A stretch of 64,000 nt of DNA from Caecitellus pseudoparvulus (GCA_965644315.1 CBFFRQ010000057.1:667018-731017); one strand, 5' to 3'; counted from the first letter of the stretch, positions 29,507 to 40,434 are shown. The notes: generated from the sequence alone by a model not told the origin. Numbers and translations are program-made.

Positions 29507-32104
29507 ATGGGCGGTACAGCCAGCGCTCCGTTGGGCAGCACCGACCTGCCCCCTGGCGACCCAGCGGCGTTTCAAGTGGCGCCTGATGCAAAGATATCTG
29601 ACATGCACGTCATCCCCAAAGCACGGCGGGGCAGGAAACTCACGGACCACTACAGGATCCCGCAAGCGGATGAGCTCGGACGAGGTACGTTTCTGCAAGC
29701 GCCGCAGCAACACACCACCTTCTCACATGTCTGCTTGACCCACCACAGGGCACTATGGCGTCGTGCGCATAGGAACACGTATCATTGATGGAAAGAAGTT
29801 TGCGGTGAAGACGATCGTCAAGAAGCGCCCGCTCTACGTGCTCATGCTGGTGCGGGGCATCCGCCGTCGCTCGCGACTGGTGCCGGGCACTTAGCTCATG
29901 CAGCCGCCTTGCCTCGCTCTGCAGCGCAACGAAATTCGAATCTTGGAAGGCTTGCAGCACCCATACATTATCCAGATGGTGGATGCATTCGAAGAACCTG
30001 ACGTCGTGCAGTGCGTGGCACCCCAGCGCGGGGGCGAGGTGTGCTTGGCAACAGCGGATCACATCCTCTGCCCGCGCTGCGCAGCTTGATTTTTGAGCTG
30101 GCTCCGGGAGGAGAGCTCTTTGAACCCATCGCGGACACCAAGTTCTGGTTTGATGAGCAGATGGCGTCGCGTGTCATGCGGCAAAGCCTGGAGGGCTTGC
30201 GGTACCTGCACGAGCGCAACATTGTGCACCGAGATCTGAAGCCCGAGAACATCCTACTTGTCAGCAAAGACTACCCGAACTCAACTCTGAAGGTGATTGA
30301 CTTTGGGCTGGCGACGCAGTTTGACCCTGCAGACCCCCCCCTGCGCAAGCACGTGGGCACGCCATACTACATCGCGCCTGAAGTGCTGCACAAGCAGTAC
30401 CGGGAGAGTGCTGACGTCTGGAGCATGGGCGTCATCATGTTCACCATCATGTGTGCTTATCCACCCTTTTGGGGCAACACTGAAGCAGACATCTACAGTC
30501 GCATTCGGAAGGGCATGTACCGCTTTCAAGGCGCCGAGTGGCAACGCCGCTCAGACGACGCCAAGGACATGGTGCGCAGCCTGTTGCAGCTGGACCCCGC
30601 CAAGCGCTTGAACGTGCACACAGCCTTGCAGCATCCGTGGATTGTGTACGAAGGGGAGCCACACCTGCCCCCCACATCTCCTCGTATTGTCAGTTTGCTG
30701 CGCACCTGGACCTCCTTCCCATGGCTCAAGCGCCTGCACATTTTGCTGGTGGCTGCGCGCTGGGTACGGAAAGCCGAGACTGTCCCGAGGGAGAACCAGC
30801 TGTGGGCTGGTTTGACGGGCAGCAAAGATGCAAAGGAGATCACGCTGGGCTCTCTGCATGACGCGCTGCAGCGCATTGCTCTGCAGCACCCGCCGTCCGC
30901 CGTGAGCATCTCCCCGCCGGTCATGGGCAGCGAGGTGACAGGGCGTGCAGTGCAAGGTCAAGAGCAGGGCGATGACAGACAGAACCTGTCCACTTGGCCG
31001 GAGGGGGATCTCCCCCACTGCGCGTGGCCTCGCCCGCCCTCTTCGGAGCTGGGCCGCCTGATGGCCAAGCTGGACACGGGCGCTTGCGGGGCGGTGTCGA
31101 AGGCTGAGTTCATGGCATGGGCGTGTCCCCGCACGCAGTACTTGGACAGTAAGAACATCATCCACAGCTTCAAGCAGCTGGATGTTGATGGGGACGGCCT
31201 GATCTCAGCGGACGATCTGGTGGCCGTGGCGCACCGCCTGCCCACCTTCACGGGCATCACGCCCCACCGGCCTTACAGCCTCGAGCACTACGTGTACCAC
31301 ATCGTGCAGGAAGCCAGCTTACTCCCTCCAGCTATTTCCTTGCAAGGCATGCCAATGCCGGACTGGCAAGAGGGCGTGCCGGCGGACATGGATGCAGAGG
31401 TCACTGCAAGGCGGTTGGGCGGTGAGAGGGCTGATGACACCCCCCGTGGAGGTGGCAGCCCTCCTGCTCCACCCTCTTCAGTACATGCGACGCCTCCAGC
31501 ACAGCGTTCAGCGCAGGACCCCATGCCTGCCGCGCCGTCGTCCGCTCAGGGGAGTCGTGTGGCACCACATCCCCGGGGCAAGGCTGCTCATGGCAGCCCT
31601 CCCGGGGATGGCGTGTCCCATCCTACAGGCGCTGCCGGGAGCAGGAGTGACAGCGGCCGACGCCCACCACCGTCATCTTCTTCCCATGAGCCGCCCACAG
31701 CAGCGCCTGAAAAGGCACGGTCCATGGTCTCCAAAGGCAGCTGGGCTGGAACAGGCAAGTTGGCTGTGCACCCTGCGCCTGCTGCACAGGCCAGAGCCCC
31801 AGCGGTGGGCGGGTGGACCATGCAAGACGCAGGCGGGGACAGCAAGTCAGATGAGGCGCATGATGCCACATCGGACTCAAGTGATGGGTTTAGGGTGGGC
31901 GGTGGTGGGCTGAAGGGCGGAGCGCGGGAGGAGGACACGACTCCTTCCACGCCGCCGCCTCTGGTGTGGGAGGGGCCCAGAGTGGCGTCCCCTACGCGAC
32001 TGCCCGGCACGACCCAGCTCCCAACAGACCAACGGGGCATGCCTGCAATCCCCATGGGCACTTTCCTCCGAATCGTCACGGGAGGGGAGCAGCTGGCATA
32101 CTGA
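29507..32104 (+). CDS. Calcium-dependent protein kinase (CDPK-like) with a long disordered tail
   Basis: Four exons, 29507-29684, 29749-29849, 29925-30010 and 30085-32104 (introns 64, 75 and 74 nt), give 794 aa. The start is MGGTAS, with Gly2 placed for N-myristoylation. Kinase domain at about 50-320: GRGHYG loop, Lys80 in FAVK, HRDLKPEN with Asp172, DFG at 194-196, APEVL, and WSMGVIMF, typical of CAMK/CDPK enzymes. One good EF-hand follows at about 488-499 (DVDGDGLISADD). A preceding segment, LDTGACGAVSKAEF, looks like a degenerate EF-hand, so calcium control may rest on one or two sites instead of four. The last roughly 295 residues are Pro/Ser/Gly-rich and disordered. The coding end overlaps the convergent neighbour by 29 bp. 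Confidence 0.93.
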
Positions 32105-33874
32105 CGGGCTCCCGACTACCTGCCGCGCCAGCTGCGGCAAGCTCCACCCACCCGCGAGAAGCGCAGGCTGCCAGCAGCTCCTCAGCAGCTTCACCTTCCT
32201 CTGAGCTGAGGGGTGGGTGTGCCCAGTCGCACAGCTCGTGGCGACAGGAAACAGCCGCACCTACCTCCCCCTCACTCATGGCCTGCAGCCCCGGCCACGA
32301 CAGCACACGGATCCACACCTGCTGCGTATCCAATGCAATGCCTTCGCGTAGCGAGTGGACTCTGCAGCTGGTATGGCCTGGGTCAAGCTCTGCTTTGTCT
32401 TCGCCGCGCACCAGCCCCAGCTCCCACAGGCGGCTCCACCCGCCTTGCGCCGCGTCTGGCAACGCAGATTGGCCAGATGCCACTATTGCGGGAAGCAGCC
32501 ACTGTACCGCCGCATTGGGAGGCGGTGCTGGACCCATGTACTCCTCAGCACTGATAATGTCTCTACAAGGCTGCACTGTAGGCGAGTCTTGGGCTGTGGT
32601 GTCGGTGTGGGTCGCTGCTGTGGCGAGGCACTTGGCCACCGCGCCTGCTGGTCCACACACCAGCGCCGTGCGGAGCAGCAAACGCTGTAGACTGACTACG
32701 ACGCGATGGCACGGCGGGCTGTCTACCAGGGTCTCAGCAGCTCCAAGGGCAGCTGAAACACAATGGAGGATGCTCGAGGTAAAGCAGAGCACCTCTGACT
32801 CCAGGCGCCGCACACAGGCCCGACTGGGGTGCACAGTCTGGAGCAAAGAACCCACAGAATGTGTCAATTCATCAGCTAGATGCAGGCACACTTGGGCAGC
32901 GTGCGCCGCTTGCTCCCCTGCAGCACTGCGCGCCCAGGCCTGCGTCGCCATCGAGACCAGGGCGAGACCAGGGCAGGGCCTGCCCATGCCTTGAGGCGGA
33001 GTGAAGGTGTGCCACTGTTCCATGCCAAGACCTGGGACAACTATGCTCTGCAGAGGGCCCACAACCTGCTCCACAGCGCCCTGGAGCAACAACTGACTGG
33101 CTTCTTGGGCTTGGGCAACTGTCGCGGTCAGCCGAGCGCCCAACACAGGCGCCTGAGCACCCACACTTGCCACGCCCCCCACGAGATCGGCCTCCATTGT
33201 GACGTCCACGCACGCCTCCGCTGTGGCCTGCATGCCTTGAAGTGTGTGCCGCCACTTGCCGAGCTGTGCATCCGCTGCCTGCAGGGCAGCTAGGGCGCCA
33301 GCCACAGTGGCTAGGACCTGCTGCGGTCGACTTTCGTCTGCTTCACTGACACGCGCCAAGGAGCTCTGGATGCGAGATTGGTGCTCCTGCAGCTGCAGCT
33401 CGCAAGCCTGCAGCACTGCTGAGGCGCAAGCTGGCACCAGGTGAGGCTCTGATGCCTTGGCCATCGCAGCTGCCACAGCACGCCCAGCCGCAGCAGCATG
33501 CTGCTGCTGATGAGGCGCTATCGCACTCTCCAGGATGTAAGCAGATACTTCCTCTGTAGAGGGCGTGAGCCACGGCACGCACAAGGCTGCGGCCGCGGCT
33601 TGGTCGGCTTCCAGCTCAGCGTCACTGGCCCAAGCCTGAAACCCGACACTGGAACCTTCGCCAGACCTGGGGAGGAGCTAGATTCACGTACACAGGAGCA
33701 CAACTTACATGTATAGCAGCAAGCAAGATTCACGTACGATGGCGTGCTCATCCAAGACTCCACGACCTCTGAGACGGCCTGCGGCAGCCGTTGCATCGCT
33801 GCGGAAATTGGCTGCTCCAGATCCAGTTTGGTGAAACCGACACAACTTAAGCAGGGCGAAGTGCTGATGATCAT
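32076..33874 (-). CDS. Helical protein, possibly Golgi COG7-like
   Basis: Two exons, 33874-33738 and 33666-32076, with a 71-nt intron (GTACGT...CCCCAG), give 575 aa. The phase-2 donor matches only the acceptor at 33667; it joins ESWMSTPS to SGEGSSVGFQAW and removes the need for a TTG start inside exon 2. The protein is Ala/Leu/Gln-rich and almost entirely helical. The order of a short N-terminal aromatic segment, a coiled region (ACELQLQEHQSRIQSSLARV), and ADAQLGKWRHTLQGM recalls the N-terminal half of COG7 of the conserved oligomeric Golgi complex, but it is weak and I would not rely on it. The stop lies within the last 29 bp of the CDPK coding region. Confidence 0.65.
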
Positions 33875-34075
33875 TGGTGGCCTTTCCTGCACGTGGTGGC
33901 TCAGTTTTCTCCCTGCCCCCCTTTCTGACTGTCGTCTGTGCGCGGTTCCCGGCAATCCAACCCGGCCCGGCGAGGCTTTGCCTTGTTTTTTGCCTGCGCT
34001 TCTCCCTGCATCAAGCGGGTCAGCATAGACAAGCTGTGCACGTGCATCAATTCGCCATTTTGATTCAGGGCCACC

Positions 34076-35137
34076 ATGTCGGGTATCGCAAGCATCCCCC
34101 GCTCAACTCTGGCCAGCGAGGTCTTGAGGTAAGGCTGTAGGCGATTTCCGCAGGGGGCAGTCGCATGCCTCCGCACTAGGCCTCCTCTCTACGCTTGCGT
34201 TTGCAGCATTCTTCGCGGCTTGCGGGAAGGCCTTGCATATGGTGTGCGCATTCGCCTGCCACACGCCCTGGTCATGACGGCACTCTTCCGCAGCGGCTCA
34301 CTGCACAAGCTGCTGTCAGGAATCCTGGGATTGACTTGGGAGCACGCCAAGCGCCTGGGTTTGTTTGTTGCCGTGTACAAGGGCGTCCTGTCCCTCATGC
34401 GCCTGGCCCGAGGGCACATTGGTCCCACGCCCACTGGACAGCCCGCGGCCCCCCTGGACCCTGCAGTGGCTGGTGGACTGGCCGCCTACCTCGTTTGGTA
34501 CGGAGGCGCCTATCATGGCGTGTCTTACCAGATTGCTCTGTACTTGCTGGGGCGTGTCCTGGTGGCAGCCGCCCGGTACGCAGCCGCACAAGGCATTCCT
34601 CCCTTCTCCTACGCCACGTTCAAGGGCAGTGGGTACCCAGCCTTGGTGGTGGGCACCTGGGCTGCGGTCATGTGGCTGTACGAGACCGAGGGGGCACGGG
34701 GCCACCTGCAGCACAGCCTCACGGCGTCCATGCGCACCCTGTACACGGACTCCAACGCAGTGGCCATGGCAGCTGACGGCACTACCTCGTCTACGCTTGC
34801 TCATGGCTCATCATTGGATGTAGCGTCCCTGGCCCCCACAGCGGCCCTGGCCGCTGTGCTGGTGTGGGCAGGGCAGCGTGCGCTGGGGGGAGGGGACGCA
34901 GTGCTCAGTCTGCTGCAGGCGCTTGGCCTGCAGGACGTGTGCATTGGATCGGCACAGCCGGGCCGAGCTGCAGCTCCTGGGACGCCGCGAGCAGTGCAGG
35001 GCACCCCTGCGGCCCGGCCAACGGCGACGCCCGTGCGTGGGCCAGCCGTCACGCCAGCGGCAGCAGGCGCGCCTTCTTCCGCGTCCAGTGGGGTCGACCC
35101 TGCGGCAGTGCTGTCCAGTGGCTTGCCCAGGAGATGA
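34076..35137 (+). CDS. Peroxisomal membrane protein 4 (PXMP4/PMP24) homologue
   Basis: Two exons, 34076-34128 and 34207-35137, joined across a 78-nt intron (GTAAGG...TGCAG), give 327 aa. The spliced start is MSGIASIPRSTLASEVLSIL. The core matches PXMP4 of the Tim17/Tim22/Tim23/PMP24 superfamily: YGVRIRLPHALVMTALFRSG, AKRLGLFVAVYKGVL, and GGLAAYLVWYGGAYHGVSYQ followed by IALYLLGRVLVAAAR. PMP24 proteins are small integral proteins of the peroxisomal membrane, about 210 residues. Here an extra C-terminal stretch of about 110 residues, Ala/Pro/Thr-rich and disordered, follows. The stop is 26 nt from the stop of the convergent mS38 gene; the promoter is shared with the upstream minus-strand gene (201 nt between ATGs). 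Confidence 0.9.
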
Positions 35138-35163
35138 AATGCATGTCCACCTCTGCTGCTGGT

Positions 35164-35536
35164 TCAGTCGTTCTTCGTATTGGCGCCCCCACGAAGGCGC
35201 AGACGCCGCTTCATCTGCGAGTGGGAAGTGTGCGGAAAATGGGCCGCTGCTGCCACCACCAGACTGGGCCACTGAAGACGAACGCGGGGCGCTCACCTTC
35301 TTGTACTTGTGCTTGTTCATCATTTTACCACGGCGGCGCTTCGTGCTGATGCTCCTCGTGATCCATTCCGTCCCAGGGGCGCTGGGAGCGGACGCTGTCG
35401 CTTGCCCAGAGGCACAGGACACAACGTGGAATGCCTCCACAGGCACAGCCCGCGCTTGCTGCGCTGGCAGCCACATTTTCTGAATCGCCGCGCGTGCCAA
35501 GCAAGCACTGCGCATGGCAATTGCAGTCGCGGACAT
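35164..35536 (-). CDS. Mitochondrial small ribosomal subunit protein mS38 (COX24/AURKAIP1 type)
   Basis: Two exons, 35536-35297 and 35214-35164, with an 82-nt intron (GTGAGC...CGCAG), give 96 aa; an internal ATG at 35515 would give 89. The N-terminus (MRSACLARAAIQKMW) is basic and hydrophobic, as in a mitochondrial presequence. The C-terminal part is the diagnostic basic motif of mS38: STKRRRGKMMNKHKYKK from exon 1 joined to MKRRLRLRGGANTKND from exon 2. In this family K-x-K-M-x-K-H-K-x-K-K/R is the hallmark that binds the small-subunit rRNA. The intron cuts that motif in two, so the gene is easily missed when only single open frames are examined. Confidence 0.85.
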
Positions 35537-35878
35537 TCTCGCTGGTCGGGCCGAGGTGTGCAGAGACTGCGAAGCAGCCGGGTCTCCGCCCCTTGGGACA
35601 CAGGCGGGAGAGGAAGATCACAACAGGCAAAGCAACCTGGCGCATTGGAAGATCTACGTGTCATTGAATTTGACGCTGGGGGCAGGAATAGAGCCAGCGG
35701 CCAGCAGCGCCTGTGCTGACCGGCGCTCTTCCTTGCAAGGGTCAAGGACGGTCAAAGGGGCCCTGCTGACAGCCACTGCTACGGATAAGTGCACACCCTC
35801 TGGCCCTGGCAGCATGGGCACTGCAATCCTCGCGCAGTTTGTGCGGGGGCTCCCCAAGCAGTGCGGAAATTGCCACCC
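35537..35878. other. Intergenic region between two minus-strand genes (342 nt)
   Basis: Contains the promoter of mS38 and the 3' UTR of EMC6. A plus-strand open frame across it (35514-35888) has no resemblance to a protein family. A stretch near 35690 looks a little like a tRNA T-arm but has no matching acceptor stem. I see nothing supportable here. Confidence 0.4.
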
Positions 35879-36232
35879 TCACACGTAGATGTGCACGAGC
35901 GCGAAAGCGAGCGTCCAGAACATGATGAAGGTGACGAGCTGCTCAAGCAAGGAGCCAGTCCACAACGAGAAGGCAGAGGCCTGCCAGTACTTCCCCAAGT
36001 CCCCTCCAGCCTTCAGCAACAAGACGACCACTGCGATGGCCTGTACCACTGCGTAGACAGCGAAGCCGGCCAGCCCTGTGAAGCCAAGAATTCCGGTAAC
36101 GATGCCACCCGCAACAGTCAAGATGGCCTTCACCATCATCATGGTCTTCATGTTGCTCTGCAGCGCGATGGGGTCGACCTTAGCGTTGGGGGCACTTGCC
36201 CCTGCCGCTGGGGCGGCACCTGGCATGGCCAT
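35879..36232 (-). CDS. EMC6: ER membrane protein complex subunit 6 (EMC6)
   Basis: Single exon, 117 aa, ATG at 36232 (MAMPGAAPAAG). After a short Ala/Pro N-terminus, two-to-three hydrophobic helices carry the EMC6/Rab5-interacting-protein pattern: GGIVTGILGFTGLAGFAVYA, LLLKAGGDLGKYWQASAFSL, then a final helix ending FIMFWTLAFALVHIYV. Human EMC6 is 110 residues and ends in the same FWTFLYGMVHVY-like sequence. EMC6 is a core membrane subunit of the EMC insertase, which puts tail-anchored and multi-pass proteins into the ER. It lies 150 nt upstream of the insulysin stop in the same orientation, with its own short promoter. Confidence 0.93.
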   Translation of the reverse strand: MAMPGAAPAAGASAPNAKVDPIALQSNMKTMMMVKAILTVAGGIVTGILGFTGLAGFAVYAVVQAIAVVVLLLKAGGDLGKYWQASAFSLWTGSLLEQLVTFIMFWTLAFALVHIYV

Positions 36233-36382
36233 TCTGTTGTCCGGGCGTATTGTGACGGCGAATACGGCAAGTGCGTCGGCAGAGCGGGCGCGAGGGGTGT
36301 GCCACTGGCGTTCCGACGTTCACTAGAGACGTAAATTTGAGGCAGCCACACGCTTGACTGCTTGCGGATCCCCGGCCTGGCA

Positions 36383-39300
36383 TCACGGATCACTGGCAGC
36401 TTGTCCCGCCGCCAGATCGGGGTCACCAAGGTACTGTGCTGGCAGAGGCTGGGCCGCCGAGGGTGCAGGCGGGGACTGGGCCCACACAGATGGAAAGTGG
36501 GCAACATCAGAGGCATCCACTGCATCATGCAGCGCCCACCATTTTCGCAAGGAGGCCTGCACCTGCGCAGGCAGCATGGCAGACATGTCCACCACACGAG
36601 CCATGGTCTGCAGCTCTGCCGAAGCGGCGCCGATGCTCTGAAGGTTGAAGCGGTAAGAACTGCCGGAAGGGATGGCAGCCTGCCCCTCTGGCACGTCGTG
36701 TGTGTGGAAGACGGCTTGGTGCGGTGGCGGAGCTTTTGGGTGCACCGAGCGGATGGCAGTTATCAGCAGGCGCCTAGACGGCGTGCGGAGTTGGCTGCGC
36801 AGCGCGCCGGGGACCTTTCCTTCAGAGGGCCCTGACCAGAGCCAAGATAAGATTGACGTCTCGTGTGGCGGAGGGACGGGGGTCGCTTGGGATCCTTGGT
36901 GGGACTCAGTGGGCGGGGGCGAAACGTGCGTAGCGCAGAGTCCAGCGTCGATCGTTCGCTTGTTGCCAGGGGCAGCCAGGGGGGCCAGGGGCATGAACGC
37001 ACTATCGTAGAACTGCAAGACCGCACTGGGCGACAGGCTGTGGCTCGAACGGACAAGCTCTAGGGCCTTGGCGAAGTCGTGCTCTCCGGAGGCGACCTGC
37101 CGCAGAGCGCGCGTCGCGAACGCCCCCCAAGTCTTGGGGGGTTGCAGCCACTGTCGTCTGAGCACCTTGGCAATGGCCAGCAGGGGATCATCGCTGTCCA
37201 AGGACGTCTGCAGCTCCTCGCGGAACGCAGCCAGGAAGGCGTGGATGCGGGACTCGATGTAGGCGGGCGTAGCCACAGCAGATTGCACCCGCAGCCTGAA
37301 CAGCACTGCCCCAGCAGACAGGGACAAGCCAGAGTGCACAATGTACCCGAGCTGCTCTTTCGTGCGGAGGGTGTCGAACGCACGTTGACGCATGAGCTGT
37401 GCAATGATGCTGCCAAGCGCGAGAACATCTGCGTCGGCGCTGCAGCCGAGCTGCCATGTGAACGAAACAGCGCAGTTGGCATCAGCAGGATTGGAATGGG
37501 GGCGCACAAAGCGGAAGTCTCCTGGGGGGAGCTGAAGCATTGGACTCTTGAATGAAAACGATTCCAGGGTGGGGATGGGGCCGCTGCTGTCGCTCCCCGC
37601 ATCCGGCAGCAGCTCACAGATGCCCGACGCGAGGGTGCGCGCAGTGTCAACAACAGATGCCGCTTCGACGTCTCCGACAGCGGCGACATCCGCAATGAAG
37701 GAAGGTCCATCGTGCGCTGCATCTGCGCCCCAAACGAGTCGCAGCTCTGCTTCCAAGTCCTCCGTTCCAGCTGCTTGCAGTGCTTCCAAGCTGGCGTCAA
37801 CACCAGCATACTCCTCGACCAGCAACTCGCTTGCCAACTCCACGGCAAGGTTGTGAGGCTGCCCTAGCTTCTTGTTGGCAAGCCCGCGCAACAAGCGGTC
37901 CTTGTGAGTCTCCCACAGCGGCAGGAGCTCAGGCAAGCGCCGAGGGGATGCGAGGGTTAGCATGCGCTGCGCGAAGGCGGCCAGTTTGTCGCTGAAACCA
38001 GCAAACTCCATGGACACAGTTGACGAGCCCAGAGACACACGTCCTTGCATACCAGCGAGCTGCGCATCATACGTCTCAAGACTTAAGCTGTCGCTGAGCA
38101 TGCGGTTGAAGACCTCCCGCACAACCTGGCGCTTGGGCGTTGCAGCACACGCCCGACGAGGCAAGTGCAGCGTCATTGCAAGGGCAGCCTTGGGCAGCCT
38201 GAAGTGTGTGTCCGGAACATACCAAGCACGCATGGGCACGGAGCCTTGCCACCCCACGTGCACGCAAGGAACGGTCATGGGGAACGGCATGTCCTGGGCA
38301 GGCCAGCCAGAGCAGGGCAGGTCCAAAGCGCTTTGTGCTTTGTCGGCAGACATGTCAGCAGCCTGGAACCCTCGGGTGGCGCCTCCACCTGGCGGTAGCA
38401 ACGGTGGAGCGACGAGGCTCGTGCGCTCGGGCAGGAGGTCATTCTTGTGCGGCAAGTGAAGGGGCAGCCCCTCTCCAAACCCTGCACCCGAGGGCCACGC
38501 CCACCACCGAGCTGGAGACATGTCACCGTCCCCCAAATCCGCCCCCTCCAGCACTGGGAGCAGCAACGAGCCAAAAGCCGGGTGCGCTTGCATCGCCGTC
38601 GCGCCTTCTGCAGTCTCTGCACCCCATGTCGCAAGCTCGGCTTCAGTGAGTGAGCGGGCAGAGTAGCGGGCGCCGAACCACGGCTCGACGAGGTCTGCCT
38701 CCTCCGCCCAGGTGGGGCTTGTGCGCACGGTGATGGAATTGTGGGGAACCAGCCCTTGCAGCGCCTCCTGCACATCCCGCACAGGCAAGCTCTCTGCCAT
38801 GGCATAAGGGCCCCACTGAGCGTCGGCCGGGGAGTAGTGCTGCAGACGTGCTGCCAAAGTGCGAGCTGTGCTGTAAGCATCCGCCGGTGATTGGAATGCA
38901 AAGGAGACGCAGTTCATGTCACGCACATCGCCCCAAATGTAGTCTGGCAGTGTGCAGGGCTCACCAGGCGCACCAGCCACCCCCCGCAGCATGGCGATGT
39001 AGGCGTACACCGTCTGCACTACCTCCTGCCACGCAGCTTCCCCCTTCAGGGTCAGGGTCACGGTGACCGTGCAGTTGGACGCGTAGGAGGTACTGGCCGT
39101 GGATGCTGACAGCCCCGTGGCTAGCCCACGGGCTTTCAGGCTGGCGAGGATGGAGCCTTCACCTTCATGCCCGAGCAGGTGAGAGAGAAGCCGGTGCGGC
39201 TTCTGCAGGTCGCCCTGTGGCCGGGCAGGCAGCGGCCACTGGATGTGCAGCGAGCGGACGGCCTTTACAGGGTTCACAGTCACCAGTCTGCCGCATTGGG

Positions 39301-40237
39301 GCAGCTTGAATGGCATGCCGTGGGCGGAGAAATCGGGCGGGTGCGCAGCTGGGTTTCCACGCACGGCGGAGAAGTGCTCCTGCACCAGCTCCAGGAGCTT
39401 CCCCGTGTCCTCTCTACCACAAACGGCCAGCGTCATGATCCCAGCATCGTAGTGCTGGGCGTACCACTGCATCATGCGCTCCCGAACGTCGATGCCCCGA
39501 CTCTCAGGGCCTCGCTGCAAGGTGGCTGCGTTGCCACTTCCGAACCGGTTGAAGGGGTGCCCCGGAGCAGCCAAGCTGCGCATGAGCTGGAACTTGCGCC
39601 GGCTGTCCAGCTGCAGGTTCTTGCTGTACTCTGACTCCACTGCCGCAACCTCTCGCTGTGTCGCTGATGCCGTGAAGAGAGGGCAGGTGAAAAAAGCAGC
39701 GAAGCGGGCCAAGGCGCCTTCGAGGAAAGGCGCCTGCACTTTGAAGTGGTACTGCGTGCGCTCTGTGCCTGTGGAGGCGTTACTGCCTCCGCCATGCTCC
39801 AGCAAGTACCTCTTGTACTCCCCTTCGACAGGAAACTTCTCTGTTCCCAGGAAGAGCATGTGCTCCGTGAAGTGGGCGAGCCCAGGCAGGTCCTCGGGGT
39901 CGCTCATGTTGCCCACGCCCACTGCCAGACATGCGCCCGCGATCGTCGTGTCTGGGTCAGACACTGCAACCACACGCAGCCCGTTAGGCAAGGTCAAGCT
40001 AGCGAATTCCCTGCATTCGCCTAAGGGGAGCCGCATGCCCCCCTCGTCCTGAACAGCGCAGGCAGGAAGCGGGAGCCAGTGACTGAAGGCAAGGTTGAGG
40101 TACTTCGCCCCTAGCTGTTCACGCACGATCTTGAAGGGGGTGAGGGTGCTCATGGTACGAAAGGGGACAAAAAAACGACGAGATAGTGGCCCAAAGGCGC
40201 GAAAGGGTGCCGTGCGTGCTGAGATCGGCCGTAGCAT
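36383..40237 (-). CDS. Insulysin-type M16A zinc metallopeptidase (insulin-degrading enzyme family)
   Basis: Single open frame, 1,284 aa from the ATG at 40237; a second ATG at 40153 (MSTLTPFK) gives 1,256 aa. The longer start adds an Arg/Phe-rich, acid-free segment (MLRPISARTAPFRAFGPLSR) that reads as a mitochondrial presequence, so both starts may be used. The inverted zinc motif HFTEH is at 122-126, with the distal zinc ligand in AAVESEYSKN. Further family marks are PWFGARYSA near 580, AGFSDKLAAFAQRML, and RAFDTLRTKEQLGYIVHSG in the C-terminal half. Insulysins degrade short peptides, including cleaved presequences and signal peptides, in cytosol, peroxisome or mitochondria. At about 1,000 residues the family norm is shorter; inserts here are Ala/Gly/Pro-rich. 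It is divergent from the next gene. Confidence 0.95.
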   Translation of the reverse strand: MLRPISARTAPFRAFGPLSRRFFVPFRTMSTLTPFKIVREQLGAKYLNLAFSHWLPLPACAVQDEGGMRLPLGECREFASLTLPNGLRVVAVSDPDTTIAGACLAVGVGNMSDPEDLPGLAHFTEHMLFLGTEKFPVEGEYKRYLLEHGGGSNASTGTERTQYHFKVQAPFLEGALARFAAFFTCPLFTASATQREVAAVESEYSKNLQLDSRRKFQLMRSLAAPGHPFNRFGSGNAATLQRGPESRGIDVRERMMQWYAQHYDAGIMTLAVCGREDTGKLLELVQEHFSAVRGNPAAHPPDFSAHGMPFKLPQCGRLVTVNPVKAVRSLHIQWPLPARPQGDLQKPHRLLSHLLGHEGEGSILASLKARGLATGLSASTASTSYASNCTVTVTLTLKGEAAWQEVVQTVYAYIAMLRGVAGAPGEPCTLPDYIWGDVRDMNCVSFAFQSPADAYSTARTLAARLQHYSPADAQWGPYAMAESLPVRDVQEALQGLVPHNSITVRTSPTWAEEADLVEPWFGARYSARSLTEAELATWGAETAEGATAMQAHPAFGSLLLPVLEGADLGDGDMSPARWWAWPSGAGFGEGLPLHLPHKNDLLPERTSLVAPPLLPPGGGATRGFQAADMSADKAQSALDLPCSGWPAQDMPFPMTVPCVHVGWQGSVPMRAWYVPDTHFRLPKAALAMTLHLPRRACAATPKRQVVREVFNRMLSDSLSLETYDAQLAGMQGRVSLGSSTVSMEFAGFSDKLAAFAQRMLTLASPRRLPELLPLWETHKDRLLRGLANKKLGQPHNLAVELASELLVEEYAGVDASLEALQAAGTEDLEAELRLVWGADAAHDGPSFIADVAAVGDVEAASVVDTARTLASGICELLPDAGSDSSGPIPTLESFSFKSPMLQLPPGDFRFVRPHSNPADANCAVSFTWQLGCSADADVLALGSIIAQLMRQRAFDTLRTKEQLGYIVHSGLSLSAGAVLFRLRVQSAVATPAYIESRIHAFLAAFREELQTSLDSDDPLLAIAKVLRRQWLQPPKTWGAFATRALRQVASGEHDFAKALELVRSSHSLSPSAVLQFYDSAFMPLAPLAAPGNKRTIDAGLCATHVSPPPTESHQGSQATPVPPPHETSILSWLWSGPSEGKVPGALRSQLRTPSRRLLITAIRSVHPKAPPPHQAVFHTHDVPEGQAAIPSGSSYRFNLQSIGAASAELQTMARVVDMSAMLPAQVQASLRKWWALHDAVDASDVAHFPSVWAQSPPAPSAAQPLPAQYLGDPDLAAGQAASDP

Positions 40238-40434
40238 GCGCCTGCCGTTGTGGAGCGGAGAAAGGACTCCAAGCAAGCGCTGGGGGGCACCCGCTTGCGC
40301 TCGACGGGAGTCCACGATTCCTTCTGCAAGCAAAAGGCAAAATGCGCATCATACTGCGCCAATCAATTTTGCTGTGTTTGGAATTTTCCGTCTTGCCGGG
40401 GTCCTGTGGTTCACACTCAGAGGTGGGGCGTGAC

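Noticed and set aside
32076-33584. Start of the COG7-like gene at 33584
   Set aside because: That codon is TTG. A 71-nt intron with matching phase leads to an upstream exon with a proper ATG at 33874.
35640-35720. Possible tRNA remnant in the mS38/EMC6 spacer
   Set aside because: Only a weak T-arm-like stretch; no anticodon or acceptor stem can be paired.
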